NCBI RefSeq assembly: GCF_016862195.1
Contig: NZ_BOMM01000081.1
Span: forward strand, 1-48,324
Origin: Paractinoplanes ferrugineus
GTDB lineage: Bacteria > Actinomycetota > Actinomycetes > Mycobacteriales > Micromonosporaceae
Length of the DNA: 48,324 nt
Reading direction: 5' to 3'
A program made the translations under genes and the position numbers. The notes below the pieces were generated by a model. It made no database searches, was not told where the DNA came from, and was given only the letters and a program-made list of their open reading frames with translations. This document shows, piece by piece, positions 6,326-14,344 of this stretch. The stretch's first letter is position 1; each line of letters begins with the position of its first letter.

Positions 6326-6737
6326 CATGAGATCAGATCAGACCCGGGGGGTCGCGGAGGTCGACAGCCCGGCCGTGCGCGCACGTGCGCGCGCGAGAGT
6401 ACCGGTAGCCGACGGTGACATCAAGTTCGGTGATCGGCTGCGGCAGGCGGTCACCTCGTGGTGGCTGCTGACCTCCGAACCGATGACGCTGCTCGCCCTG
6501 TGGAACGCCTCCAAGGTCGACAGGAAGCGTGTGCCGGCCGGCAATGGTGTCCTGCGTGCCCTGTGGCACGTGTCGAACTGGTCGGACCGGATCGTCATGT
6601 TCGCGGTCATCGCGGTGGCGCCCACGTTCGCCACCGGCGCCCTGCGCTGGATCGCCGTCCGGCCCACCCGCCGCTACGGCCTGTACCTCACCCTCGCCGC
6701 GCTCACGGGCGCCTACCTGTACGGAAGGAAACACTGA
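6306..6737 (+). CDS. Three-helix membrane protein of the transfer operon
   Basis: The protein has 143 residues. The N-terminus is basic (RARARARVPV, encoded by an alternating GC tract), and hydrophobic segments lie at about 49-65, 95-117 and 122-139. I chose GTG 6306 because GGAGG (6292-6296) sits 9 nt upstream. ATG 6327 would be an alternative without a good site. Small polytopic proteins next to spdB and traB are usually counted as Spd proteins. The role is inferred from context. Confidence 0.65.
   Translation: MTATQRDMRSDQTRGVAEVDSPAVRARARARVPVADGDIKFGDRLRQAVTSWWLLTSEPMTLLALWNASKVDRKRVPAGNGVLRALWHVSNWSDRIVMFAVIAVAPTFATGALRWIAVRPTRRYGLYLTLAALTGAYLYGRKH
6377..6392. repeat. 16-bp perfect GC palindrome in an alternating purine-pyrimidine tract
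   Basis: GCGCGCACGTGCGCGC is a perfect palindrome. It sits in 22 bp (6374-6395) of strict purine-pyrimidine alternation that encodes an Arg-Ala run. Such tracts can form Z-DNA or a cruciform under supercoiling. It may be no more than codon choice for RARARA. Confidence 0.45.
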
Positions 6738-6739
6738 CC

Positions 6740-7177
6740 ATGGGATTCCTCGCGCGAGCTGGGATGCTCGCCGCCGCCGCCGCGATCCTGTTCGTGGCGA
6801 TCAAACTCAACAAGTCATCCAAGAAGGGCGCCAAGAACACGTCCATCGTCATCGCGTTCATCGCCGGCCTCGCTGCGCTTGCCACGATCGTCGGGGACTG
6901 GATGACGGACATGGACTGGCTCGGGCTCTTCGCCGCGGCAGGCCTGATCGTCTGCACGGCGATCATCATCGTGGACTGGCTGGTCGACAAGAAGCCCGAC
7001 CGCCCAGCCATGTACGCAGCCTTCGCGTTCGGGATGATGGTCATCCTCGGTGCATCGAACCTCGACTCCATCGGTGACCAGATCGGTGACGGCGGCAAGC
7101 AGGTCAGCAATCAGCTGCAGAAGATGGGCGACGGGCCGAAGCAGGCTGACGCGAAGCCCGCGCCGAAGGGCAAGTAG
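6740..7177 (+). CDS. Four-helix membrane protein of the transfer operon
   Basis: The protein has 145 residues: MGFLARAGMLAAAAAILFVAIK, then hydrophobic segments at about 35-57, 60-84 and 92-110, and a hydrophilic tail rich in Gly, Lys and Pro. GGAAGGAA precedes the ATG. It follows the previous gene by 2 nt. It has the size and topology of Spd-type plasmid proteins. Its first four residues match the start of the next gene product (MGFL), which could reflect an old duplication or chance. Confidence 0.65.
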   Translation: MGFLARAGMLAAAAAILFVAIKLNKSSKKGAKNTSIVIAFIAGLAALATIVGDWMTDMDWLGLFAAAGLIVCTAIIIVDWLVDKKPDRPAMYAAFAFGMMVILGASNLDSIGDQIGDGGKQVSNQLQKMGDGPKQADAKPAPKGK

Positions 7178-7179
7178 CC

Positions 7180-8196
7180 GTGGGATTCCTCGTCTGCTGC
7201 GTGTTCGCCTACTGGCTGGCCAAACACCTGCCGGAGATCGCGGCGGACACCACCGAGGCGATCGCGGCGGCGTGGAAGGGCGAGGAATCCCCGCGTGTGG
7301 CCGCCCGCCGTAAACGTCTCGACGACGCCGGGGTGGACCCGTCCGCTGGTGGTGCGTTCGGCCAGTACGTGGGCAACTTGTGGCGGGACTTCTGGATCGA
7401 CCAGGACCGGTCCCGTCGCAGCCGGCCCCATAAGGCAACCGCACCGAAGCCCGGCCCGTTCGCCCGGATCCGGGACCGGTGGGACGCCGAGGTCGGCAAG
7501 CGGGCAGACGCGTGGCGGGGCCGCCGGGTGAAGCCGGACGGCGAAACCGACCCGGACCTGTCGCCGCACCGGTCTCGCCTTGACGACACCGAACCCGACC
7601 GCAGCAACGGCGAAGAGTTCAACCCCGGTTGGCAGGAAAACGAGGAAGACGCCCGCAGCGGGCGGCGCAACCCCGATCCGGAGCCTGCTGCGGACTTCCG
7701 GGACCCCGACCGTGGGCCAGAGCCCGACCACCGACCGGACCCCGACGACGGACCCGCACACCCCGACCCCCGCCCCGAGCAGGAAGACCCGCCGGTACAC
7801 GTCGACGGCGCCTGGGGTGAACCCGTCAACCACAGCACCGAACCGTCCAGCACCACCGACCCGGAAGGATCCACCATGACCGACCTTGCCCGCCGCGGAA
7901 CCGCCGTCACCGGCATGGCATCCGGCGCCGCCGAAGCCCGCTCCATCCTGAGGTACCTCGAGGCTGCCACCGAGGCGTACGAAGCGGCGATGAGGTCTGC
8001 CCGCGGCCGCATCCACGCCCTCGGCGAGCAGACCGTCGGCACCGTGCAGATGGGCACCCGCTCCACGGTGGTGAGCCTGACCGCGCAGGCAGCCGAGTCG
8101 ATCGCCGTCGCGCAGGCCGGTGCCAGCACCTGCAAAGCGGAGACGATCCCACTGCTCGGCAACGTCGCCCGCGAGTTCGACCGCCGCGCCAGCTAA
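7180..8196 (+). CDS. Large disordered membrane-anchored protein of the transfer operon
   Basis: The protein has 338 residues. A short hydrophobic N-terminus (MGFLVCCVFAYWLA) is followed by a helical basic part (about 20-105), a long Asp/Pro/Glu-rich disordered linker (about 110-230) and a C-terminal Ala-rich helical domain (about 233-338). The start is GTG, 2 nt after the preceding stop. ATG 7876 inside the frame has its own GGAAGG site and could give a separate 106-residue C-terminal protein. It resembles long Spd proteins found just upstream of traB. No catalytic motif is visible. Confidence 0.65.
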   Translation: MGFLVCCVFAYWLAKHLPEIAADTTEAIAAAWKGEESPRVAARRKRLDDAGVDPSAGGAFGQYVGNLWRDFWIDQDRSRRSRPHKATAPKPGPFARIRDRWDAEVGKRADAWRGRRVKPDGETDPDLSPHRSRLDDTEPDRSNGEEFNPGWQENEEDARSGRRNPDPEPAADFRDPDRGPEPDHRPDPDDGPAHPDPRPEQEDPPVHVDGAWGEPVNHSTEPSSTTDPEGSTMTDLARRGTAVTGMASGAAEARSILRYLEAATEAYEAAMRSARGRIHALGEQTVGTVQMGTRSTVVSLTAQAAESIAVAQAGASTCKAETIPLLGNVAREFDRRAS

Positions 8197-8231
8197 CCCC
8201 GCACCCCACCCCCTTGGACAGGAAGGAACCG

Positions 8232-10622
8232 ATGATGGCAGCGCCGACGACTGCCCCGCGCCCGGCGGCGCCGCCCATGAACACCAAGCCGCCGGCCGGG
8301 GCCACGAAAATGTCGAAGATCTACCTCGACGAAAGAGGTATCCCGCAGCGCTCGGTGACGCCGGTGCCGGTGGACGAGAATGAGCACCGCACCGCGCACC
8401 TGCAGTACCGGTGCCCGCAGTTGCGCACCGTCAACGGCGGTGGGAAGGAACGCTGCGGTACCGCCGAGTGGCTTCTGCCCGAGGAGGAGAAACCGTTCTG
8501 CCCGCGGCACGGTAAGCAGCTCGAGGCGGACAAGTCCGGTCCGTCCGCGGCGCAACGAACCATTCAGGAGGCGTTGCGTCTGCACGGCCGGTCGGCCGCC
8601 CCGTGGCTGGCCCCACTGGCCGCCGGGGTCCTCGACGCGGGCGCGCACCTCGCCGAAGTCGGCGCCCTCGAAACCGGCGCCATCGCGCCGGTCCTGACTG
8701 GCGGCGCCTACCTGGTGGCAAAGCGCACCCTGACGAAGCGGGCGTTGAAGCGGGGCCGGATCGAGCGCGGGCAGAAGACGGGCCGCCGGATCGCTGCCCT
8801 GAAGGTCGAGTCCCGCCGGTACGCCTGGTATGCGGGTGAGGCCGGGTTGTGGCTGGCAGCGTTGGCCGGCACGGACATCACGCATCTGCCGGGTGTGCTG
8901 GTCGCGGGGGCGGGCATGCTGCGGTGGGGGTTCGCGTCGCGGTTGTGGTGGCAGTCCGCCGAGCAGCGCCGTGAACGCGGTGATGTCAAGGTCGCGGTCC
9001 CCGACGAAGCTGCTGAGGCGACCTTGGTGGAGGCACCCGACCCGGTTCGCCTCCGCGCCGTCACCACCTGGGCTGCCCTGATCGGTTGCACCGCTGGGCC
9101 GCTCGCCGGTACCGAACTGGTCGATTTTCAGCGCCTGCCCGCCTGTGAGGTGGGCGCGTCGGAACGCACCCAGCTGCCGAACTGGTCGGCGAAGGTGGTT
9201 GCGAAGGTCGAAGGTTCCATCAACATGCGCGAGAGTCGGCCGAACCTGCTGGGCCGGATCGCCGCCGCCTACCGGTGTACGTACGCGGATGTGTCGTTCT
9301 CCGCCGACGAGTCGGATCTGTCCGTTGGATGGTTGCGGGTGCAGCCGGACAACCCGCTCGCTGAAACGCGCATGTGGACGGGCCCGGCGGCGTCGGATTG
9401 GAAGCGTGGCACGTCGATCGCCGGGCGGTTCGACGACGGCCAGCAGATCATCTACCAGTGGTGGACGAAGACGGGCGCCGCCCACGACCTGATCTCCGGG
9501 TGTACCGGCTCCGGTAAGTCCGAGTTCGTGGTGCAGCTGATCCTGGCGTCGCTGCACTCCAACGGCCTGGTCCTGGACTGGGTGGGTGACCCGCAGGGCG
9601 GCCAGTCGTACGGGGCGCTCAAGGACGCGGTGGACTGGTTCGCCCGCGACAAGTCCGAGATCAAGCTGATGTTGCTGGCCGCGGTGAAGGAGATGCAGCG
9701 CCGCAACGACGAACTGTCCCGCAACAACATCAAGACGTGGTTCGCGACGAAGGCGATGCCGCTGCTCGTCATCACCCTCGACGAGGTCCAGTCGTACATC
9801 GACGACCCCGATATCCTGACCTTGGTGGAGATGCTGGTCGGTCAGGCCCGCAAGTGCGGCATCAAAATGCGCCTCATCACGCAGGTGCCCGCGGCCTACA
9901 ACCTGGGCGGCTCCACGTACATCAAGGAGCAGCTGAAGGCCGGCCAGACCGTGATCTTCCGGGCGATGACCGACGTCGCCGGCCGGTCCGCGGTCGACGG
10001 CGATGTTCCCGTGGACCCGACGATGCTGCCTTTGGTGTGGGGTAAGAACACGTGCGCGGCGGGGGAGGGCACCGCGGGGCTGATGTTCCTGCAGGGCGTG
10101 AACGGCCGGGACGTGTACGGCCGCTCCGACTACACCGGCGACAAGATGGAGAAGTGGCTGGTCGACCCGAACGGTGACCCGTCGGTGTGCCCGGGTGTGT
10201 TCGGGCCGGAAGCGCAGCAGGAGTCGGGGGTGTTGTGGGGTGACCGTAAGGAACGCGCGATCCGGCTGCTACGGCAGGGCCGCAGCGACGCGGACATCCT
10301 CCCCGGCGGCCGGGCGGTGGAGCTGATCGAGCAGGCGTCGGCGACTTTCGTGGACGCTGCCGGCGATGCTCCCGTTGCGCCGCCTCCGGTGGCGCAGTCG
10401 GCGAAGGACAAGGTGCTGTCCGCCGTCCGTGACCTGACCGTGGAGCGCGGCTCGGCGGAGAAGAAGGCGGTGGTTGCTCGCCTGGACGGTGTGGTCGCGG
10501 CGAACACGGTGACGTCAGCGTTGACGGATCTGCTCGCCTCGAGCGCGATTCTGAGGGTCACGAACGGTGTGTACGCCGTGCCGGGTGTGACCCGTAGCCA
10601 ATCGCCGGGGGTCCCGGCATGA
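8232..10622 (+). CDS. traB: TraB-like FtsK/SpoIIIE-family DNA translocase for conjugative transfer
   Basis: The protein has 796 residues, a size typical of actinomycete TraB. Hydrophobic segments lie in the region of residues 120-240, between basic stretches. The motor domain has Walker A GCTGSGKS (423-430), Walker B LLVITLDE (D517/E518), and the FtsK-type QARKCGIKMRLITQVPAA that follows. The last 80 residues form a winged-helix-like domain (KVLSAVRDLTVERG...LRVTNGVYAVPG), as in FtsK-gamma and the clt-binding end of TraB. TraB hexamers pump double-stranded plasmid DNA into the recipient. GGAAGGAA precedes ATG 8232. The gene ends the coupled spd cluster. Confidence 0.85.
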   Translation: MMAAPTTAPRPAAPPMNTKPPAGATKMSKIYLDERGIPQRSVTPVPVDENEHRTAHLQYRCPQLRTVNGGGKERCGTAEWLLPEEEKPFCPRHGKQLEADKSGPSAAQRTIQEALRLHGRSAAPWLAPLAAGVLDAGAHLAEVGALETGAIAPVLTGGAYLVAKRTLTKRALKRGRIERGQKTGRRIAALKVESRRYAWYAGEAGLWLAALAGTDITHLPGVLVAGAGMLRWGFASRLWWQSAEQRRERGDVKVAVPDEAAEATLVEAPDPVRLRAVTTWAALIGCTAGPLAGTELVDFQRLPACEVGASERTQLPNWSAKVVAKVEGSINMRESRPNLLGRIAAAYRCTYADVSFSADESDLSVGWLRVQPDNPLAETRMWTGPAASDWKRGTSIAGRFDDGQQIIYQWWTKTGAAHDLISGCTGSGKSEFVVQLILASLHSNGLVLDWVGDPQGGQSYGALKDAVDWFARDKSEIKLMLLAAVKEMQRRNDELSRNNIKTWFATKAMPLLVITLDEVQSYIDDPDILTLVEMLVGQARKCGIKMRLITQVPAAYNLGGSTYIKEQLKAGQTVIFRAMTDVAGRSAVDGDVPVDPTMLPLVWGKNTCAAGEGTAGLMFLQGVNGRDVYGRSDYTGDKMEKWLVDPNGDPSVCPGVFGPEAQQESGVLWGDRKERAIRLLRQGRSDADILPGGRAVELIEQASATFVDAAGDAPVAPPPVAQSAKDKVLSAVRDLTVERGSAEKKAVVARLDGVVAANTVTSALTDLLASSAILRVTNGVYAVPGVTRSQSPGVPA

Positions 10623-10624
10623 GG

Positions 10625-10858
10625 TCAGCGTGTTCTTTGCACCCACAGGCGCAGTTCGCCGCCGCCACTGCGGTTGTCGTAGAGCAGCCAGGTGCGGCGG
10701 CGGACGGTCGCGGTCACGTAGTGCCGGTCGGGGTTGTAGTCGCGTTCACCGATGAGCAGTTCGTCACCGACGACGGGCGCTCCGAGGGTGGCGTCGATCG
10801 AGTACTGGCCGTCGATCTTGCGATCGGGCTGGTCGACGTCGTACAGCGTGACCTTCAT
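10625..10858 (-). CDS. Small beta-rich hypothetical protein
   Basis: The protein has 77 residues (MKVTLYDVDQPDRKIDG...), with alternating hydrophobic and charged residues typical of a small beta barrel, and several Tyr, Trp and Arg. It is convergent with traB, 2 bp from its stop, and divergent from the GIY-YIG-like gene. The ATG at 10858 has only a weak GAG upstream. No family is recognised. The reading frame on the other strand is less protein-like. It may regulate the divergent gene. Confidence 0.55.
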   Translation of the reverse strand: MKVTLYDVDQPDRKIDGQYSIDATLGAPVVGDELLIGERDYNPDRHYVTATVRRRTWLLYDNRSGGGELRLWVQRTR

Positions 10859-10896
10859 CAGCTCATGGTGACGGATCTGTCGCTGATGGTCCAGTC

Positions 10897-11625
10897 ATGA
10901 CGCAGGTTGCGCCTGCCCGGCTCAAGTCCGACATGCGGTGGGGGCAGATCTACGGCGTTGACGTCATCGACCACGAGTCGTGGATGGCCGGCACCCCGGT
11001 CATCGTCCCTAACGACTACGTCGGTCAGTCACGGCAGAAGCTCCGCGCCCGGGAGAACCAGCACCGCGACACCCAAGCGTTCTCGGACCTGATCGTCGGG
11101 TCACCGCGAGTGTTGTGGGAGGGCTGGTGCACTGACGACGAGCTCGACGAGAGGGAACGCCAGTTCATCCAGGATGTGCCCCTCGAGCAGAGGCCGCGGC
11201 TGAACTACATGCTGAACGACGACAACCCCAGGCGGATCGAGAAGTGGAGGCTGGTGGAGCAGCGACACGCCCGCGACGACCGTAACGGTGTGCCGCGCTG
11301 GGAGCCGACCCCGTACCGGCCGGAGGCGTACGGCTACCGCGCCCCGAGGGTGTCAGTTTCCGTCGTCCGTGACCGTCAGGTGCGCGGTCGCGGGTGGACG
11401 CGGGGGCAGAAGCAACTGGCCGGGTGGGCGGCCGGGTGGGCGGTGACCACGGTTGCCCTGTGGGTTGTGGAGCTGTTCCGGCCCGAGGATGTCCGCTGGT
11501 GGATCGCGCCCGCGGTCGCAGCAGAGCTGACCGGGTTCGTTCGCGTGTGGTCGTGGCTGGGCTTCCCTCTGCGTCCGCGGACCTGGCGCCGGCAGTGGCG
11601 TAAGAAGACCAGGCGGCGCCGGTGA
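10897..11625 (+). CDS. GIY-YIG-like nuclease-domain protein with C-terminal membrane segments
   Basis: The protein has 242 residues. Residues about 15-110 resemble a divergent GIY-YIG core: IYGVDVID, then NDYVGQSRQKLRARENQHR (the YIG-x-T/S and conserved Arg/His), an acidic helix ELDERERQFI carrying the putative catalytic Glu, and PRLNYMLNDDNP with the closing Asn. A basic linker follows, then a Trp-rich membrane region (about 168-215) and a very basic tail. GIY-YIG enzymes cut DNA. Attached to a membrane next to traB it might nick or process transferred DNA. The first GIY strand is degenerate, so activity is uncertain. Confidence 0.6.
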   Translation: MTQVAPARLKSDMRWGQIYGVDVIDHESWMAGTPVIVPNDYVGQSRQKLRARENQHRDTQAFSDLIVGSPRVLWEGWCTDDELDERERQFIQDVPLEQRPRLNYMLNDDNPRRIEKWRLVEQRHARDDRNGVPRWEPTPYRPEAYGYRAPRVSVSVVRDRQVRGRGWTRGQKQLAGWAAGWAVTTVALWVVELFRPEDVRWWIAPAVAAELTGFVRVWSWLGFPLRPRTWRRQWRKKTRRRR

Positions 11626-11915
11626 CCTGCCCGCGGTGGTGTACCCGCCACGACGATCAGCGGCACCTGCACTGCTCGGGACGCATCCGGGTCGGTCCGG
11701 AACCGAGGCACACCGGCCGCGGGCAGGTGTTCGCCTGGTTGCAGCAGTCTGCGCACAGTGCCGAGTCGCCGTTGTGGGTGGGTGTGGGTGCCGCGCACAT
11801 GGCGTCCGCCACGGTGGAGATCAGTGTGGGGGACGCGGCCATGTTTTGGCGGCAGCTCGGGACGCTGCTGGAGACGGCCGGAGTGGACCCGGTCACCGGC
11901 CAGAACGTCGAGTAG
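11622..11915 (+). CDS. DUF6907-like small protein
   Basis: The protein has 97 residues beginning CPRWCTRHDDQRHLHCSG. The C-x3-C-x2-H motif and the later VEISVGDAAMFWRQLGTLL match DUF6907-type proteins, which are common in actinomycete mobile elements. The Cys and His residues may bind zinc. The GTG start overlaps the previous stop (GTGA). It is the last gene of the plus-strand operon, just before a strong terminator. The function is unknown. Confidence 0.65.
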   Translation: MTCPRWCTRHDDQRHLHCSGRIRVGPEPRHTGRGQVFAWLQQSAHSAESPLWVGVGAAHMASATVEISVGDAAMFWRQLGTLLETAGVDPVTGQNVE

Positions 11916-11936
11916 GGCCCGCCAGGAACAGCAAGA

Positions 11937-11972
11937 AGCGCCCCCTGCCTCCGTGAGGAAGCAGGGGGCGCT
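11937..11972. terminator. Bidirectional hairpin between the transfer and phage operons
   Basis: Perfect 12-bp arms AGCGCCCCCTGC (11937-11948) and GCAGGGGGCGCT (11961-11972) flank a 12-nt loop. It lies 22 bp after the stop of the DUF6907 gene and 16 bp after the stop of the convergent LPLTG gene. It therefore separates two convergent transcription units. There is no T-tract, as is usual in high-GC actinobacteria. Confidence 0.85.
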
Positions 11973-11987
11973 GTCGTGTGGCTGAGG

Positions 11988-12833
11988 TCAGGCGGTGAAC
12001 CGGGTCCGGCGGCGGCGGGCCAGCACGAACACCCCGACCCCACCCGCGAGGAACAGGCCAGCAGCGCCAGCGAGCACCAGCCCGGACGGGCCGGTCAGCG
12101 GGAGACCGGTGTCGCTGCTGACGGGACTGGTGGTGACGGGCACCCCGACCGCGGTCTGCGACGGGGACTTGCTGGCCGACGTGGTGGTGGCCGGCTTGCT
12201 GGTCGTGGCGGACACCGACACGCTCGCACTCGCCGACGCGGAAGCGCTCGCCGACGCGGAAGCCGTGTGCGACGGGGTGTGGGTCGGCTTCGGCGGGAGG
12301 CAGCCCAGCGGGTAGGTCTTGTGGGCGAACGACACCGAGAACACGGTCGTCGTCACCGTCCCGGGCGGGTTCGCCGTGTACCCGACCCCGAAGCTGACCA
12401 CCTTGTGACTCAGGTGGGCCGGGGGCATGTCGACCAGGACGGCCGGGTTGGTGTTCTCGTAGAACCCGCCCTGCGTGGTGACATTCCACTTGCCGGTCGA
12501 CGTGTTCCAGCGCAGGGTGCCGTACTTGCCGTCCGAACCCGCCACCTCGACGGAGAAGAACGACGACTGGTCCGGTGCCGGGTGGGCGCGGAACGAACCC
12601 GGCGTGAGGGTTTCAACGGTCGTGTCGGCGGCGTGGTGGATCAGGTCGTTGCCGGCGAACCGCAAACCCAACCGGGTGGGGGTGGGCAACCGGTCCTGCT
12701 CGTCCGGGTTCACGTACCAGCCCGCCGGGACCGTGCACGGCGGGGTGTGATGGTCGGTGGCGTTCGCGGCGACCGGGACACTGACAGCGGCAATCACGGC
12801 GGCGGCGAACCCGACGGCGAGGGATCTTCTCAC
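11988..12833 (-). CDS. Sortase-anchored (LPLTG) secreted surface protein
   Basis: The protein has 281 residues. A signal peptide (about 1-26, ending PVAANA) is followed by a beta-rich extracellular domain with one Cys pair (about 30-180). A Ser/Ala/Thr-rich stalk (about 185-240) contains an (AS)n run encoded in part by an 18-bp tandem repeat (12229-12264). LPLTG (about 244-248), a membrane helix and ARRRRTR form the wall-sorting signal. Host sortase would attach it to peptidoglycan. The GTG start has AAGGAG 5-6 nt upstream. A terminator separates it from the lysis genes, so it may have its own promoter and be expressed from the resident element. Confidence 0.8.
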   Translation of the reverse strand: MRRSLAVGFAAAVIAAVSVPVAANATDHHTPPCTVPAGWYVNPDEQDRLPTPTRLGLRFAGNDLIHHAADTTVETLTPGSFRAHPAPDQSSFFSVEVAGSDGKYGTLRWNTSTGKWNVTTQGGFYENTNPAVLVDMPPAHLSHKVVSFGVGYTANPPGTVTTTVFSVSFAHKTYPLGCLPPKPTHTPSHTASASASASASASASVSVSATTSKPATTTSASKSPSQTAVGVPVTTSPVSSDTGLPLTGPSGLVLAGAAGLFLAGGVGVFVLARRRRTRFTA

Positions 12834-12934
12834 TGGTCTCCTTCGATAATGGCCCCTGGCGGCGGGCTCGACCGTCCGAGGCTATGGGCGCCCCGGTGGT
12901 ATTCGCGTCCCTCGTTCGAGTGCAACAAGGAAAG

Positions 12935-12968
12935 GCCCCGTCATCGCCTGGCGGGGCGATGACGGGGC
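12935..12968. terminator. Strong hairpin downstream of the lysis/late operon
   Basis: Perfect 14-bp arms GCCCCGTCATCGCC (12935-12948) and GGCGATGACGGGGC (12955-12968) flank a 6-nt loop. It sits 54 bp after the holin-like gene on the minus strand and about 100 bp before the LPLTG gene start. It should end the long late transcript. The rest of the gap 12834-13021 probably holds the LPLTG gene promoter, but I cannot define the boxes. Confidence 0.85.
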
Positions 12969-13021
12969 GTGTACCGATCAGGCATGGTGGGGGCATTGCC
13001 CTCACGGCAGCTTGCAGGGCC

Positions 13022-13378
13022 TCAGGCGCGGGACCCGGCCGGGCTGTCCTGTGCGGGCGCCGGAGCCGTGACCTGCGTGCGGACGAACATTCCGACCGCG
13101 ATCGCGGCGAACGACATCAGGGTGGCCTGGTCCGTGGCGTCCATGTGCAGACCGAACCCGACCGCCAGGGACAGAGCAGCCTGGGCGAAACCGAGCACGG
13201 CCGCCTGGATGCCGTCGCCGACGGTGAACGCGACGATAAGGCCAAGAACTGCTGCGACGACTGCGTTGAGGTAGGTCTGCTGGTCGGCGGTGAGATCGAC
13301 CCAGAACGCCGCCACCAGGTTGATCACGGCAGCGAAGAACGCCGCGATGAGGGCTGGCTCTCGCCCGAAGATCTTCAC
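13022..13378 (-). CDS. Holin-like phage membrane protein
   Basis: The protein has 118 residues with four hydrophobic segments (about 10-28, 35-53, 59-77 and 86-99), short charged ends and a Pro/Ala tail. MKIFGREPALI with LNAVVAAVLGLIVAFTVGDGI is a pattern found in putative holins of actinophages near the lysin. Holins form inner-membrane lesions that let the endolysin reach the wall. It is the last gene of the lysis cluster before a strong terminator. The holin role is inferred from topology and position. Confidence 0.65.
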   Translation of the reverse strand: MKIFGREPALIAAFFAAVINLVAAFWVDLTADQQTYLNAVVAAVLGLIVAFTVGDGIQAAVLGFAQAALSLAVGFGLHMDATDQATLMSFAAIAVGMFVRTQVTAPAPAQDSPAGSRA

Positions 13379-13381
13379 GGC

Positions 13382-13606
13382 TCAGTCCTCCGGCTCGAAC
13401 GTGAGTGTGTACGCCTTGCCGGCCTCGAACTGATCAGCGACGGCGCCCTTCAGCGTCATCGACAGCGACAGGCTGGGCGTGTATAGCGACCACTCCTTGT
13501 TCCGCCCGTCGGCGTAGTCGGGCACGAAGGTCACGATGACCTGCCGCTGTTCGCCGTCGCCGGACTCGTTCTTGTGCTGGCAGGTCACCTTGGCGGTTAC
13601 GGGCAT
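13382..13606 (-). CDS. Conserved small beta-rich phage protein
   Basis: The protein has 74 residues (MPVTAKVTCQHKNES...TLTFEPED). Alternating polar and hydrophobic residues predict a small beta sandwich. GGAGAACCGCC precedes the ATG. Proteins of this kind are often encoded beside actinophage lysis genes, and their role is unknown. It lies 3 bp upstream of the holin-like gene and so belongs to the same transcript. Confidence 0.65.
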   Translation of the reverse strand: MPVTAKVTCQHKNESGDGEQRQVIVTFVPDYADGRNKEWSLYTPSLSLSMTLKGAVADQFEAGKAYTLTFEPED

Positions 13607-13680
13607 GGCGGTTCTCCTTGCGGTGGGATGGGTCCGCCGCGAGGGCGGAAAGTGTCATACGGGGCGCCGACAATGCGGGC

Positions 13681-13941
13681 ATGCAGGCTGTCAACCCGGC
13701 CGGGACCGCGTGGCAGGTCACCCGCGTGTGGGTTACCGAGGTCGACACGCCCCGGCAGGCGATGGTGCGGATCGGGCCGTTGAGCGGGCAGCCCGGCTGG
13801 ATCGCCCAACGCCTCGGCCGCGGCTGGAACGGTTCATGGATCGCCGACTGTGAACGGTCCGCGACCCTCGCAGCGGAATCGTGGATGCGTCGGCGGGGCG
13901 GCAGCGACGCGTGGACGGAACTCGAGCGTCCTTCTAGCTGA
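13681..13941 (+). CDS. Possible plus-strand small protein inside the lysis region
   Basis: The protein has 86 residues (MQAVNPAGTAWQVTRVWVTEVD...), Trp-rich with regular hydrophobic spacing. It looks more protein-like than the frames opposite it. It opposes the surrounding lysis genes, and its 3' end overlaps the stop of the coiled-coil gene by 8 bp. There is no Shine-Dalgarno, so a leaderless start is possible. It could be a moron or a false frame. Confidence 0.45.
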   Translation: MQAVNPAGTAWQVTRVWVTEVDTPRQAMVRIGPLSGQPGWIAQRLGRGWNGSWIADCERSATLAAESWMRRRGGSDAWTELERPSS

Positions 13942-14344
13942 GGTGCGCCGGCCCGTCTCCCACCGACCGCCTAAGCCGATCCATTGTCATGTCCGGGTCG
14001 TGGATCAGCCGCAGCACCATCTCGAGGTACCGGGCCAGCTCGTCGACCTGGACCTGCACGCGGCGTGCGGTCTGTTCCGCCCGGTCGGCGCGGTGGTCGG
14101 CTTCCTCGGCCCGCTCGTTCGCCTGCTCAGCTTTCGCTTCGGCTTCCTCGGCCCGCTTCCACGCCCGGTCCGCTGAGGCTTCCAGCTTCTCCGCCCATTC
14201 CAGGGTGGCCTGGTTCAACTGCACGTGCGCGGCCACCCGAGCCGGGCGGCGCTTCAACATCGACCGGGCGACGGCTGCCAGGCCGCCGGTTCCCATGGCC
14301 CCGCCGACGATCTGCGCGAGCGTCACCCACTGGTCGGCGTTCAC
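13934..14344 (-). CDS. Membrane-anchored coiled-coil lysis-region protein
   Basis: The protein has 136 residues. One N-terminal hydrophobic segment (about 6-28, GGAMGTGGLAAVA) is followed by a long Glu/Ala/Arg coiled coil (about 40-115). The GTG start overlaps the upstream stop in a GTGA. Gene order and form recall spanin- or holin-accessory proteins of actinophages. The coiled coil could link the membrane to the wall. No family assignment is secure. Confidence 0.6.
   Translation of the reverse strand: MNADQWVTLAQIVGGAMGTGGLAAVARSMLKRRPARVAAHVQLNQATLEWAEKLEASADRAWKRAEEAEAKAEQANERAEEADHRADRAEQTARRVQVQVDELARYLEMVLRLIHDPDMTMDRLRRSVGDGPAHLS

Noticed and set aside
8193..9557. 454-codon minus-strand frame opposite traB
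   Set aside because: It is antisense to a gene with clear Walker motifs and has shadow-type composition.
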